A stretch of DNA of 64,000 bases, taken from Kiritimatiellia bacterium. Lineage in GTDB: Bacteria > Verrucomicrobiota > Kiritimatiellia > RFP12 > UBA1067. The translations under genes were made by a program, and so were the position numbers. Positions within the stretch are counted from its first letter, which is position 1. Each line of letters opens with the position of its first letter. Below are positions 6,801 to 15,222 of this stretch, in pieces. The stretch is from assembly GCA_017454745.1 (NCBI GenBank), contig JAFTCL010000034.1, positions 1-64,000 of the forward strand, given 5' to 3'. The notes under the pieces are model-generated. The model was not told the origin of the DNA, did no database searches, and saw only the letters and a list, made by a program, of their open reading frames with translations.

Positions 6801-9546
6801 CACCACTTGGTCCATTGAATCGGACAGTAAGGAAACCCTGTACGAAGGATTGGAAATCGGCAACGGATTTTTCCGGCCCTGGAACCACTCGCTAAACCCG
6901 ATTACCGCGCCCATCACAGCCTCCGACGCTAACTCCCGTATCGGCAGCGGCAGCGGCACGGCACGGTTTGATGGGCCGATCAATATCGTCGGGGATGCGA
7001 CACTCTCCTTCTCCGGCGGAGCCACCTCCACCTACGCCGGAGAGGTCTCCGGCCCCGGTAAGGCGGAAGTCACCGGCGGTACGCAAATCTTCGCGAATCT
7101 GGTCACCGCGCCGTTCAATGTGAAGGGTGGCTACGGAATCTTCGACAATAACATTCCCGGCGGCGCGGGATCGAAATCGCCCACCGTCACCAGCAGTTAT
7201 CTGGCTTTCACCCCGTCCACCAGCGAAATCTACAAAGGGTACAATATCACCACCGATGGTGGTGCGTTTATGCCGGCTCGTACCGGTACCGCCACCACCG
7301 AGGTTACCATTGAGGATTCCACCATCACCGGGACAATCTCCATGGGACATCCGGGACAAAAGGGTTATGCCAAGTTTGGAAACGGCGTGACCGCCAATCT
7401 TTCCAACCTCTATATCGGCGATAACGGCAGCCAGCCGCAAAACGCGACGCTGACCATCGCCTCCGGAGCGACTGTAACGGTGACTTCCGGTGGCGAAACA
7501 CAGCTCGGGCGGTGGAGCGGCGACACCAACAACACACATACCATCATCGTTGACGGCGGCACCTTTGATGCCTCGGCGGCAAATCCGCCCCGGGTCGGTT
7601 ATGACAGCCGTAACGGGTTGTTCCTCGTGAAATCCGGTACCGCAAAGCTGCCTGGCGTCTCCACCCGCTACCACAAGAACCACAACATGGCCCCGAACCA
7701 CAACGGAATCGGTTATGAGGTGTTCGGTATGACCGGCGGCACGGTTGAAATGGGCGGCGACATTACCACTGAACGCGGCTATCCTTACTTGCCGCAGGTA
7801 TGGCTGGGCGGCGGCACGTTAAAGAGCGTGGCGGACTGGGCTACCGACTACTATCAGTACGCCACATTCGAGACTTGGGGCAACACCAGCGGCAACGGCG
7901 AGTTGACGATCGACACCAACGGCAATACCATCAACTACCGCTCGGCACTCCAAGGCAACTCCAAGGTGGTTATCGAAGGTAATGGCACCTTCAACGCCGA
8001 CTACAATATTCTGGGTGGTGTCTCCGGGCACTGGACGGTCAAAAACTCCGCCACGCTCAAAAACGCGGCCGCGTTTGCCGACGGCATCACTCTGACCGAT
8101 GGCGCAAGCGCCACCATCGACATCGGCCCGCGCACCAACTACCTAAGCTCGGCAGTGGTTTGCTTGGCGTCAAGCGATCCCCAAAATAACCAGTTCACTC
8201 AAGATAACTTTGGCACGTCCGAAAGCGTCTTCCCGTCGCTCTACGTGAAAGACCTCCAAAAGTTGATCACCCTCACCAGCACCCCCACCTACACCGGATT
8301 CCGGCATGAAGGTGAATTTTATGTGCCGGAGGCGGCGACCTATACCTTCGCCTGCACATACGACGACAAGGGCTGGGTATATGTGGATGGCGCGGAAGTT
8401 TGCGCCAACTCGGCGTGGAACAACATGGGGCGCGGTTCGGTGGAACTTTCCGCCGGATGGCACACCCTGAAAATCTACTGCAAAGACAATGGCGGAGGCG
8501 CCGGTCCCACCGATAACACCGGTGCATCGCAAGACCCCAAGGGCTGGAAGGCCAAAGGAATGGCGGTCGGTTTCCATAAAGGCGAAATCTCGTCAACCTC
8601 AGCGGCCGATTACGAGCCGATTACCACCACCGCGTTCGAGATGCGGCCCGTCAACACGGTGCGCTGGACATACAAAGCCATCGCCGGATCCGGCGACGCC
8701 TGGTCGGACGGTTCGTACTCCTTCTCGATGGTCACCAACACCATGCAGGCGTTGCACGACACCAACTGGACTCCGGCCAAATACGGGGCCAACTCTTTCA
8801 GCGGCTGGATGTACGTGGAGAAGGAAGATGCCGGCGAATGGACGTTTGACGGCGTTTACGACGACTCCATCATCGTGCAGCTGGACAACAACAAGGTCTT
8901 TGAGAACACCTCTTGGAACTCCGCCAAGACATCCAAGACTGAAGTATCCGCCGGCTGGCACAAGTTCAACGTAACGTTCCGCGACTACGGCGGCGGCGTA
9001 TCGTGGAGCGGCGTGTCCAACTATGGCGCGGCACTGTACGTCACCCGTCCCACCGATACCCAGAAGGTGCCCTTCGACGAGCGTAACATCCGCATGACCG
9101 CCGATCCTTACGGCTTTATCGGCGGTACGGTGGAATTAGGCGAAGCTTCCACCCTCACCAACGTCGCCGACGGTCCCTGTGAAATCGTGGGAACCATTTC
9201 CGGTACCGGGCGCGTCTCCGGACTATACCGGCTGACCGGCACGTGGGACATCCAGGTGGCGGCGGCTAACCGGAATGTGAACACCATTGAATGGGAAAAT
9301 CCGTATTCCGACACTCTGGCCGACGCCAAAATCAAAGTGACCTTGGACAACAAGGCGCAATCCACCACCTATTATCTGGGTTGCGCCCCGATGGGTCTAG
9401 AGAAACTTTCTGAGGAAGAATTGGAAGACCGGTTCACCTGCACATTGGACGGTGAAGCGTACGACGGGCTGAAACTCGCGATTAAAAACGGTCAGCTGAT
9501 TCTTAGCAACGTAAAACCTTCGGGCCTGCTGATTATCTTCCAGTAG
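3811..9546 (+). CDS. Giant secreted beta-repeat protein with two PA14 domains
   Basis: The 1911-residue start at 3811 is chosen because GGAG lies just upstream and a clean signal peptide follows (MNGRTLCMAFALALGIQG, cleavage after VFAA). Residues about 24-217 are a concanavalin-like module (NGNQAVNTGF ... DTVSNHVYTS) that recurs in the protein at 48653. The long middle is Thr/Gly/Asn-rich and contains autotransporter-associated beta-strand repeats such as GAGKLLIAS and ETYTGTITVSDGAL, expected to form a beta-helix. Two PA14-type glycan-binding domains follow, at about 1485-1570 and 1650-1750 (YDDKGWVYVDG; YDDSIIVQLDN). It ends GLLIIFQ, with no visible outer-membrane barrel or PEP-CTERM. It is presumably surface-exposed, with adhesion or glycan binding as a likely role, and is followed by a terminator. 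Confidence 0.85.
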   Translation: MNGRTLCMAFALALGIQGMVFAADPYVQANGNQAVNTGFFVTPKTKIVVDFAFDNNDPTQQRVFGADDNAQLCCGFYINGSTKYAWAMQDSSGNWTSTDIAVTTDRRTFILDSANNRAQLLTDEVTSYDVTISTTRTMNGAMPLMIFAKSTNSAGTTFANPAKMKLYSLAIYDDGVLKRNFVPCKYGSVGALLDTVSNHVYTSITGSDLTVGGDGYTVIQESATSTWVGGSGSFTDGSKWTNNQAPDDGASVTFDGASGTVNMPDAVSLDDLTFASSAGEFTFSGSGVTVNGTINNLSSASQNIAVPLTVIGSLSPTVGGGLSFTSVTANGSFAPQGNGAAVTLNGENAFSGSLVLQGNPIEVSPRVYTYSGWSKNAAGTTDANVQVTYMMTSTGTSSFSGLADYTGGQRGDVIILVGNYVFAGNVQPNGNDGYLVVRGNVKAGSMVWDNNRGHNSRLIVENGGNLECDGNFYQTGSNGIHTYVDGTFTVNGTMTLAAAGCTVTSNNGSDGVLNVNKLVASALSKGIDAPVVNIGNGGMVCTGTQIGPTTLGAMNTDGFTITGTPNFTGATTVKAATPDGNAADIVISGTPSGTAAIAKTGAGKLLIASPAPETYTGTITVSDGALGYTYDGIVGATVAINEGGALFIPVDTTVTYPALSIAAGGKIIFAATPTGLGTLVAENTAFVPGTTIQIDTDTPPLKGTKAVLISGANLADTSAFSLVTSSNMSGTLAVEDGNLVLNVTSSDSTVNDLVWGATISPSDWDLTTDNWLNNGSPAIFASYDNAIFNGTDTAKEINVTENIYAGNVTFQADSATYTLTGEKLLGSNPITIKGGTTLVIDGKGLDAQPLNIENGIVRMGTNVVASGNALGALSAPITIGENGTFDLYVADSEQGHYMNTHNKKFIISGHGFDGQGAICNSGPAPDTKPRVHTIELTADSTIKAQKRWDLRNSTEGINQGRTKLYGPTNVTLTVAGGNEFCAINTDVDLGKVFITDNTTWSIESDSKETLYEGLEIGNGFFRPWNHSLNPITAPITASDANSRIGSGSGTARFDGPINIVGDATLSFSGGATSTYAGEVSGPGKAEVTGGTQIFANLVTAPFNVKGGYGIFDNNIPGGAGSKSPTVTSSYLAFTPSTSEIYKGYNITTDGGAFMPARTGTATTEVTIEDSTITGTISMGHPGQKGYAKFGNGVTANLSNLYIGDNGSQPQNATLTIASGATVTVTSGGETQLGRWSGDTNNTHTIIVDGGTFDASAANPPRVGYDSRNGLFLVKSGTAKLPGVSTRYHKNHNMAPNHNGIGYEVFGMTGGTVEMGGDITTERGYPYLPQVWLGGGTLKSVADWATDYYQYATFETWGNTSGNGELTIDTNGNTINYRSALQGNSKVVIEGNGTFNADYNILGGVSGHWTVKNSATLKNAAAFADGITLTDGASATIDIGPRTNYLSSAVVCLASSDPQNNQFTQDNFGTSESVFPSLYVKDLQKLITLTSTPTYTGFRHEGEFYVPEAATYTFACTYDDKGWVYVDGAEVCANSAWNNMGRGSVELSAGWHTLKIYCKDNGGGAGPTDNTGASQDPKGWKAKGMAVGFHKGEISSTSAADYEPITTTAFEMRPVNTVRWTYKAIAGSGDAWSDGSYSFSMVTNTMQALHDTNWTPAKYGANSFSGWMYVEKEDAGEWTFDGVYDDSIIVQLDNNKVFENTSWNSAKTSKTEVSAGWHKFNVTFRDYGGGVSWSGVSNYGAALYVTRPTDTQKVPFDERNIRMTADPYGFIGGTVELGEASTLTNVADGPCEIVGTISGTGRVSGLYRLTGTWDIQVAAANRNVNTIEWENPYSDTLADAKIKVTLDNKAQSTTYYLGCAPMGLEKLSEEELEDRFTCTLDGEAYDGLKLAIKNGQLILSNVKPSGLLIIFQ

Positions 9547-9558
9547 GCGGTATCCGCC

Positions 9559-9590
9559 AAAGGCGACCGGACAACCCGGCCGCCTTTTTT
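9559..9590 (+). terminator. Rho-independent terminator
   Basis: AAAGGCG and CCGG pair with CCGG and CGCCTTT around a short loop (one A/C mismatch), ending in six T. It lies 13 bases after the stop of the giant surface protein. Confidence 0.8.
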
Positions 9591-9747
9591 ATTTCGAGGC
9601 AAAAAACATCGGATGTCACGCACACGGACTGCTCGAACCTCGATTCGACATCTTCCGTCCGCTACAGAGCCGGCGATATCCCCAACAACTCACTTAAGAG
9701 GCAATTCACAATGCTTTTTTGAAACAAATACAATGGAGATCAATTGC

Positions 9748-11328
9748 ATGAAAAAGGAAATGCTCGCATATTGTGCTGTCGTCGTGCTGGCGGGTGCCGG
9801 TCGCTGCGACCAGCCGGGTTTCGAGTCCAAGGCGTGGCGCGGCGAGACGTCCTACGTGCGGCTGCCGGCAGGCACCGTGAACGGTCTTGTCCCGTTTGCA
9901 GGCCGCGATCTGGACGGCGTAAAGCTTTCGCTGCTTCGTTTCGAAAACGTGAAGTACGACAAAACCGAGCGTACATCCGAGCCCGTTAAGGACAAGAATG
10001 GCAATGTCGTCAAGGAGAAGAACGGCAAGGACAAGATGCGCAACTACCTCAAGTTCATCGCAAAGGATTCTGTCCCGGACGTCTGCAAGACCTGGAAGCC
10101 GGGCGACGCCCAGTCGCCTACGATGGTCAAGGTGTCCGTCGCGACGGACGCGAAGCCCGGCGCGCGCAAATTCGGCCCGCTCGAACTCACCGTCGTTGAC
10201 CGCGTCCTTCCGCCGGCCAAGGACTGGAAGTATTTCCTCGACCTCTGGCAGCACCCGTGGGCGGTCTCGCGCTTCTTCAACGTCAAGCCGTTCTCGAAGG
10301 AGCACTACGCGAAGATGGAGCCTATCTGGCGCAATCTCGCTGAGTGCGGCTGCAAGGCGCTCACCGTGACGCTGCTCGACCTTCCGTGGAACCACCAGTG
10401 CTACGACGGCTACCATTCGATGATTCGCCGCGTGCATCTCGACAGCGGCTTCATTGTCGATTTCAGCCTTTTCGACGAATACGTGGAGTTCGGCAGAAAG
10501 TGCGGGCTCGGGCCCGACATCGCCTGCTACACGATGTGCCCGTGGGGGTACATGGCGACTTGGGAGGACAAGGACGGCAACATCCACCGCGAGAAGATGC
10601 TACCCGGCACGCCGGAGTTCGAGAAGTACTGGGGGCCGTTTCTCGCGGGCTTCGCCAAGCATCTCGAGGAGAAGGGATGGTTTGAGGACACATACATCGC
10701 AATGGACGAGCGCGCCCCCAAGGACGTGAAGCTCGTCTGCGACCTGATCCAGAAATACGCGCCCGGCATGAAGGTGGCCATGGCAGGCAACAAGAGCCCG
10801 TCCGAGTTCGACGGCATCACGATCGACAACTACTGCCAGGGGCTGATCCACCTTCGCAAGCACCCGAAGTTCTTCGACGAGCTCGAGCCGCGTCGCAAGC
10901 AGGGCCACAAGACGACCTTCTACGTGTGCGCGTCGGCGATGAAACCGAACACGTTCATGGACAGCCCGTTTGACGAGGGCTACTGGCTCGGCGCGTATCC
11001 CGCCATAACCGGCTTCGACGGGTTCCTGCGCTGGGCGGCGAACTCGTGGCCGGAGGATCCGTACAAGGACGCCACCTACAGACCGAAGGACTGGCGCGCG
11101 GGCGACACGTTCTTCATCTATCCGAACGGCGAGCTTTCCTCGCGCCTCATCGCGCTCAGGAACGGCGTCGTCGCGGCAGAGAAGCTCCGCATCCTCAAGA
11201 AAGCCGGCGTGGACGTCTCGAAGGAGGTCGCGGATATCGCTTCCAAGTACGACTACAAGACCGCGATCTACGGGAAGCTCGACTTCCCGGCCTTCACGCG
11301 CGATATGGAGGCCATGGTCAATCGCTGA
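9748..11328 (+). CDS. Secreted GH123-like (DUF4091) glycoside hydrolase
   Basis: This is a 526-residue protein. The start at 9748 is preferred because GGAGA lies 8 bases upstream and a signal peptide follows (MKKEMLAYCAVVVLAGAG). A (beta/alpha)8-type domain spans about 150-400. At residues 320-321 the adjacent Asp-Glu in AMDERAP matches the catalytic pair of GH123 beta-N-acetylgalactosaminidases, which use substrate-assisted catalysis. The C-terminal DUF4091 signature is unmistakable (WPEDPYKDATYRPKDWRAGD, FIYPNGE, SRLIALRNGV). The likely role is removing N-acetylhexosamine from glycans outside the cytoplasm; the exact substrate is unknown. Codon use favours CTC, GAG and AAG more than the genes on either side. 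Confidence 0.8.
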   Translation: MKKEMLAYCAVVVLAGAGRCDQPGFESKAWRGETSYVRLPAGTVNGLVPFAGRDLDGVKLSLLRFENVKYDKTERTSEPVKDKNGNVVKEKNGKDKMRNYLKFIAKDSVPDVCKTWKPGDAQSPTMVKVSVATDAKPGARKFGPLELTVVDRVLPPAKDWKYFLDLWQHPWAVSRFFNVKPFSKEHYAKMEPIWRNLAECGCKALTVTLLDLPWNHQCYDGYHSMIRRVHLDSGFIVDFSLFDEYVEFGRKCGLGPDIACYTMCPWGYMATWEDKDGNIHREKMLPGTPEFEKYWGPFLAGFAKHLEEKGWFEDTYIAMDERAPKDVKLVCDLIQKYAPGMKVAMAGNKSPSEFDGITIDNYCQGLIHLRKHPKFFDELEPRRKQGHKTTFYVCASAMKPNTFMDSPFDEGYWLGAYPAITGFDGFLRWAANSWPEDPYKDATYRPKDWRAGDTFFIYPNGELSSRLIALRNGVVAAEKLRILKKAGVDVSKEVADIASKYDYKTAIYGKLDFPAFTRDMEAMVNR

Positions 11329-11381
11329 AGTCGGCGCTTTGGCGAAGAGATTCGCACTTATGACTGGGAATAACCTGAAAA

Positions 11382-13109
11382 ATGAGAACAATAACCATGA
11401 ATACTCACGACACTAATTCGTTTCGTTCCATGATAACCGCCGCGTGTGCGGTTGTCGCACTTGCCGCATTTGCCAAGACACCGGAGGAAATTTCTAAAGA
11501 ACGCCACTATCCGGCGCGTTACTGCGCCGACACAGAGAGTGCTGAGGCGCGGCAAGCACTTATCACTGAGCTGTGGAAGCACAACCCTGCCGCGGACACG
11601 AAGCTCTGGCCGGAAGGGAAGGTGCCGCTCAAGGCGAACGATAAGCCGATCAAGAACCTGGAGCACGAGCTCTGGCAGCGCAATCTCGTCGTGACGGACA
11701 TCAACGATCCGTTTTTCACGTTCTTCCCCGCAAATGGCGAAGGGGCGAAACCCGTCGTGGTGATCCTCCCCGGTGGCGGGTACAGTCAGCTTGGTTGGAA
11801 CAAGGAGGGTACCGAGATCGCGGAGTGGCTAAACTCGCTCCGATTTTCCGCCGCTGTACTGATGTACCGCGCCCCCAACCAGCGCGACGCGGCGCTCTGC
11901 GATGTGCAGCGTGCGATCGGCATCCTGAGGCGCGACGCAGAAAAGTATTCGATTGATCCGGGCCGCGTGGGGGTGATTGGCTTCTCCGCCGGCGCCAACC
12001 TAGCCATACGCGCCTCGACGAACTGGCGCAAGCGCATGTACGCCCGTGTGGACGATGCGGACGACTTCTCCTGCCGCCCCGACTTCCAGCTCCCGATATA
12101 TCCGTGGGACATCCGCACGCGCAACGATCCCTCTACGCCTAACAAGGGGTGGAAGGGCATGGGCATCCGTCCGGAGTATCCAGTCGACTCGGAAACGCCT
12201 CCGGCTTTCATCGCCCAGTCGATAGACGACTTCTGCCAGATCGAGACGACCGTGACCTACGACTGGCATCTCCGCCGCGCAGGCGTGGATTCGACGGCGA
12301 AGATATATCCAAACGGCGGACACGGCTATGGACTGCGCAGGCTCGGCCGCGCAACGGACACGTGGTCCGACGAAGCGGCCTCCTGGCTCGCGCAGTTCGC
12401 GCATCCCTCGAAGAAAGTGCTCTTCCTAGGCGACTCGATCACCGACAAGCACCACGTGGGCTGCAAGAAGAACTACTGGGGATTCCTCGGAGACTGGTAC
12501 GGGTTCAGTCCGCTCGTCTACGGAATCAACGGACAGCAGATGTCGGACATCCCCGCGCAAGCCGACAAGTACCGCTCCCAACACTCCGAGACACCTGACG
12601 TTGTCTTCGTCTTCGCCGGCACCAACGATTTCAACGGAAACGTCCCGCTCGGCGAATGGTATTCCGTTGCCGATGCCAAGGTGAACAAAAACGGACGCGA
12701 TGTCGTGCTCAAGAAGCGTGAATTCCTGTTCGACAAGGGGACATTCCGCGGACGCGTCAACATCGCGATGAAGCACCTCCGCGAAGTCTTTCCGGGCGCG
12801 CGCATCGTGCTGCTTACGCCGGTCCACCGCGGCTACGCGAAGTTCGGAGAGGGGAACGTCCAGCCGGACGAGTCGTACGCTAACGAGCGCGGACTCTTCA
12901 TCGATGACTACGTTGCGGCCGTCAAGGAGGCGGGAAACCTCTGGGCGGCGAAAGTCGTGGATATCAACGCTGACTCCGGGCTTTATCCAAACGCCTCCTC
13001 GCAGGATGCCTTCATTCACCGGCCGGACACCGACCGTCTGCATCCGTCGGCCGCAGGGCACGAGCGCATCGCCGAGGCAATCTCTCTCGCCGTCGGAGGC
13101 CTCCTTTGA
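11382..13109 (+). CDS. Two-headed secreted esterase: alpha/beta hydrolase plus SGNH hydrolase
   Basis: This 575-residue protein joins two unrelated esterase folds behind a signal peptide (ITAACAVVALAAFA). Residues about 120-345 are an alpha/beta hydrolase of the BD-FAE/acetylxylan-esterase type. It has the oxyanion stretch LPGGGY, the nucleophile motif GFSAG (Ser202), an Asp in QSIDDFC and His in GGHGYG. Residues about 345-575 are an SGNH/GDSL hydrolase with FLGDSIT (Ser352), AGTNDF and the final DRLHPS Asp-His pair. Both active sites look complete. Such enzymes remove acetyl or feruloyl groups from plant or algal polysaccharides. It follows the GH123-like gene by 53 bases and shares its codon bias, so the two are probably co-transcribed. 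ATG 11397 is an alternative start. Confidence 0.88.
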   Translation: MRTITMNTHDTNSFRSMITAACAVVALAAFAKTPEEISKERHYPARYCADTESAEARQALITELWKHNPAADTKLWPEGKVPLKANDKPIKNLEHELWQRNLVVTDINDPFFTFFPANGEGAKPVVVILPGGGYSQLGWNKEGTEIAEWLNSLRFSAAVLMYRAPNQRDAALCDVQRAIGILRRDAEKYSIDPGRVGVIGFSAGANLAIRASTNWRKRMYARVDDADDFSCRPDFQLPIYPWDIRTRNDPSTPNKGWKGMGIRPEYPVDSETPPAFIAQSIDDFCQIETTVTYDWHLRRAGVDSTAKIYPNGGHGYGLRRLGRATDTWSDEAASWLAQFAHPSKKVLFLGDSITDKHHVGCKKNYWGFLGDWYGFSPLVYGINGQQMSDIPAQADKYRSQHSETPDVVFVFAGTNDFNGNVPLGEWYSVADAKVNKNGRDVVLKKREFLFDKGTFRGRVNIAMKHLREVFPGARIVLLTPVHRGYAKFGEGNVQPDESYANERGLFIDDYVAAVKEAGNLWAAKVVDINADSGLYPNASSQDAFIHRPDTDRLHPSAAGHERIAEAISLAVGGLL

Positions 13110-13196
13110 ACGTAATTTGCGCAGACAACTAGACCGAAAGGATTCGATGCGAAATTAGACAGCTTTGAGCGTCGCCCAACAGGCTAAAACATTGGA

Positions 13197-13226
13197 TTGA
13201 CTGTACGCGGTATTATTTGGTACTAT
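13197..13226 (+). promoter_or_regulatory. Possible promoter of the aldolase-panB-polyketide operon
   Basis: TTGACT (13197-13202), an 18-base spacer and TACTAT (13221-13226) lie 38 bases before the ATG at 13264. The -10 is weak (an overlapping TATAAA begins at 13224), so the call is tentative. The rest of 13110-13263 shows nothing else. Confidence 0.4.
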
Positions 13227-13263
13227 AAACGGCATGGAAGTTGGGGTAAATAAGAGGTAAACC

Positions 13264-14352
13264 ATGGACAACAACACGCTACTTCAGACCATCACTGAGC
13301 TTTCGCATGAATTCGGCACCGAGAAATTCGTGAAAGCAGGCGGCGGAAACACCTCCTGCAAGAACGACGAGGTACTGTGGGTCAAACCGTCGGGAACCAC
13401 GCTAATCGGGTTGACACCGGAAAGTTTCGTCAAGATGGACCGCGCCAAGTTAGGTCTGCTGTACACCGCCACCCCGCCCGCCGAAGCCGCCGCCCGCGAA
13501 GAGCTGGTGAAAAACATGATGGCCGCCGCCGTGATGCCGGAAACGGCTGGACGCCGGGCCTCGGTGGAAGCGGCATTGCACGATTCGCTGTCCAGCACCT
13601 TCGTGGTGCATACCCATCCGGCATGGGTCAACGGGTTAACCTGCGCTTTGGGCGGCGAAGCCGCGGCGGCAAAGCTTTTCCCGGACGCGCTTTGGCTGCC
13701 GTACATCGACCCCGGATACACATTGTGCATGGCAGTGCGCAAGGCGATTGTCGAATATCGAACCGCACACGGCGGGGCAGAACCCAAAATCATCTTTTTG
13801 ACCAACCACGGCGTGTTCGTATCCGCCGACACGGCGGAAGAAATCCGCGCCATCTACGGCGAACTGGAGAGCAAGCTGGCGGCCGCATACCGGGAAACCG
13901 GGGTAAACTGGACTTCGGTTGAAGTGTCCGCAGAGACTCCAGACAAAACCGCACTCGGCGGCATTGAAAATCTCCTCCGCGAAGCACTTGGCGAAGATGC
14001 GGCGGCCATTGCGGTTTCGGGACGGTTCGATGCCGCCACCGGGCCGATCACCCCCGACCACATGGTTTACGCGAAATCATTTTTCTACTACGGATGCCTT
14101 ACCATAGACAATCTGCTGGCGGTAAAAGCCAAGCTCGGCTACGCGCCGAGAGTGATAGTGCTGCCGAACGCGGTGATTGGCGTGGGCAAAAACGAGAAGG
14201 CCGCCAAATTGGCCCTTTTGCTGGCGTTGGACGGGGCGCTTGTCAAACAAGCCGCCCGCGCGTTCGGCGGAATCCAATACATGGACGACCGCTCGCGGCT
14301 ATTTATCGAGAACTGGGAAGTTGAAGCGTACCGCGCAAAAGCCGCGCAATAA
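13264..14352 (+). CDS. Class II aldolase (rhamnulose/fuculose-1-phosphate aldolase type)
   Basis: This 362-residue protein has the class II aldolase/adducin fold: GGGNTSCK at the start (phosphate-binding loop), a VEAALHD segment with the usual acidic residue, VHTHP giving zinc ligands His116 and His118, and NHGVFVSADT with the third ligand His182. It resembles the aldolase half of bifunctional rhamnulose-1-phosphate aldolase/dehydrogenases, so dihydroxyacetone phosphate plus an aldehyde are probable products. The dehydrogenase half is absent. It leads a tight operon with panB 29 bases downstream. A rhamnose isomerase gene lies 10 kb away at 24436, but its substrate could equally be another sugar phosphate or a precursor for the downstream pathway. 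Confidence 0.8.
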   Translation: MDNNTLLQTITELSHEFGTEKFVKAGGGNTSCKNDEVLWVKPSGTTLIGLTPESFVKMDRAKLGLLYTATPPAEAAAREELVKNMMAAAVMPETAGRRASVEAALHDSLSSTFVVHTHPAWVNGLTCALGGEAAAAKLFPDALWLPYIDPGYTLCMAVRKAIVEYRTAHGGAEPKIIFLTNHGVFVSADTAEEIRAIYGELESKLAAAYRETGVNWTSVEVSAETPDKTALGGIENLLREALGEDAAAIAVSGRFDAATGPITPDHMVYAKSFFYYGCLTIDNLLAVKAKLGYAPRVIVLPNAVIGVGKNEKAAKLALLLALDGALVKQAARAFGGIQYMDDRSRLFIENWEVEAYRAKAAQ

Positions 14353-14381
14353 GGCGATCTCCCCAAAGAGGAAGAAAAACC

Positions 14382-15203
14382 ATGAAAACCTGGACGGTGA
14401 CCAAATTTAAAGAGTGCAAAGGCGGCACTAAGCTCGCCACCATCACCGCGTACGACTATGCTTTCGCCAAGTTGGCTGACGAAGCCAACATCCCGTTGGT
14501 GTTGGTTGGCGACTCGCTGGGCATGACCATGCTCGGCTACTCATCCACCATCCCCGTGACCATGGAAGACATGCTCCACCACGTGGCGGCGGTGGCCCGC
14601 GGTTGCGCCAACAACACGCTAGTGGTGGGAGACATGCCGGTCATGTCGTATCAGGTGAACCTGGAAGAGGGTCTGCGCAACGCCGGACGCATGATTCAAG
14701 CCGGTGCGGACGCGGTGAAACTAGAGGGCGGCGCCTGCCGTGCCCCGCTGATCAAAGCCTGCGTTGAGGCCGGAATCCCGGTAGTGGGACACATCGGGCT
14801 GACCCCGCAGTCGGTCAACGTGCTGGGCGGATACAAGGTGCAAGCCAAGACCCAGTCGGCGGCGGAGCAGTTAATCGCCGACGCCAAGGCGTTAGACGAA
14901 GCCGGGGTATTCACGATGGTACTGGAATGCGTCCCCCCGAACATCGCCAAGGTGGTAACCGCCGCCGTGTCCGTGCCCACCATCAGCGTTGGCGCCGGAC
15001 CGGACTGCGACGTCCAAATGGTGGTGTTACACGATATGCTGGGATTTACCGAGCGCACCCCGAAATTCGTCCGCCGCTACGCCGAAATCGGTGACACCGT
15101 CAAAGCCGCCTTTGGGCAATTCATCCGCGAGGTTGCCGACGGCAGCTTTCCGGGGCCCGAAAACACCTATGCGCCCGCCGCGGTTGACTTGACGGGAAAA
15201 TAA
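14382..15203 (+). CDS. panB: 3-methyl-2-oxobutanoate hydroxymethyltransferase
   Basis: This 273-residue protein has the normal PanB length. It has the signature segments ITAYDYAFAKLADEA, VGDSLGMTMLGY, the DAVKLEGG metal/substrate region, GHIGLTPQSVN and the VGAGPDCD loop. The enzyme adds a hydroxymethyl group from methylene-tetrahydrofolate to 2-oxoisovalerate, giving ketopantoate, the first step to pantothenate, CoA and 4'-phosphopantetheine. panC and panD are not in the window. It sits 19 bases upstream of the ketosynthase gene, in an operon that also encodes a phosphopantetheinyl transferase. That makes a supply role for the carrier-protein prosthetic group plausible, although this is inference. 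Confidence 0.95.
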   Translation: MKTWTVTKFKECKGGTKLATITAYDYAFAKLADEANIPLVLVGDSLGMTMLGYSSTIPVTMEDMLHHVAAVARGCANNTLVVGDMPVMSYQVNLEEGLRNAGRMIQAGADAVKLEGGACRAPLIKACVEAGIPVVGHIGLTPQSVNVLGGYKVQAKTQSAAEQLIADAKALDEAGVFTMVLECVPPNIAKVVTAAVSVPTISVGAGPDCDVQMVVLHDMLGFTERTPKFVRRYAEIGDTVKAAFGQFIREVADGSFPGPENTYAPAAVDLTGK

Positions 15204-15222
15204 CCCCTGAAGGAACCAGACC

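Noticed and set aside
7200..7300. Low-complexity Thr/Gly codon runs in the giant protein as DNA repeats
   Set aside because: They are degenerate protein-level repeats of a beta-helix, not conserved nucleotide repeats.
9705..9734. TTCACA-18-TACAAT as promoter of the GH123-like gene
   Set aside because: The predicted start would fall after the GGAGA ribosome-binding site at 9735-9739, making a usable leader impossible.
9613..9747. An upstream ATG start for the DUF4091 protein at 9613
   Set aside because: It has no ribosome-binding site and would bury the signal peptide behind 45 polar residues; 9748 fits both.
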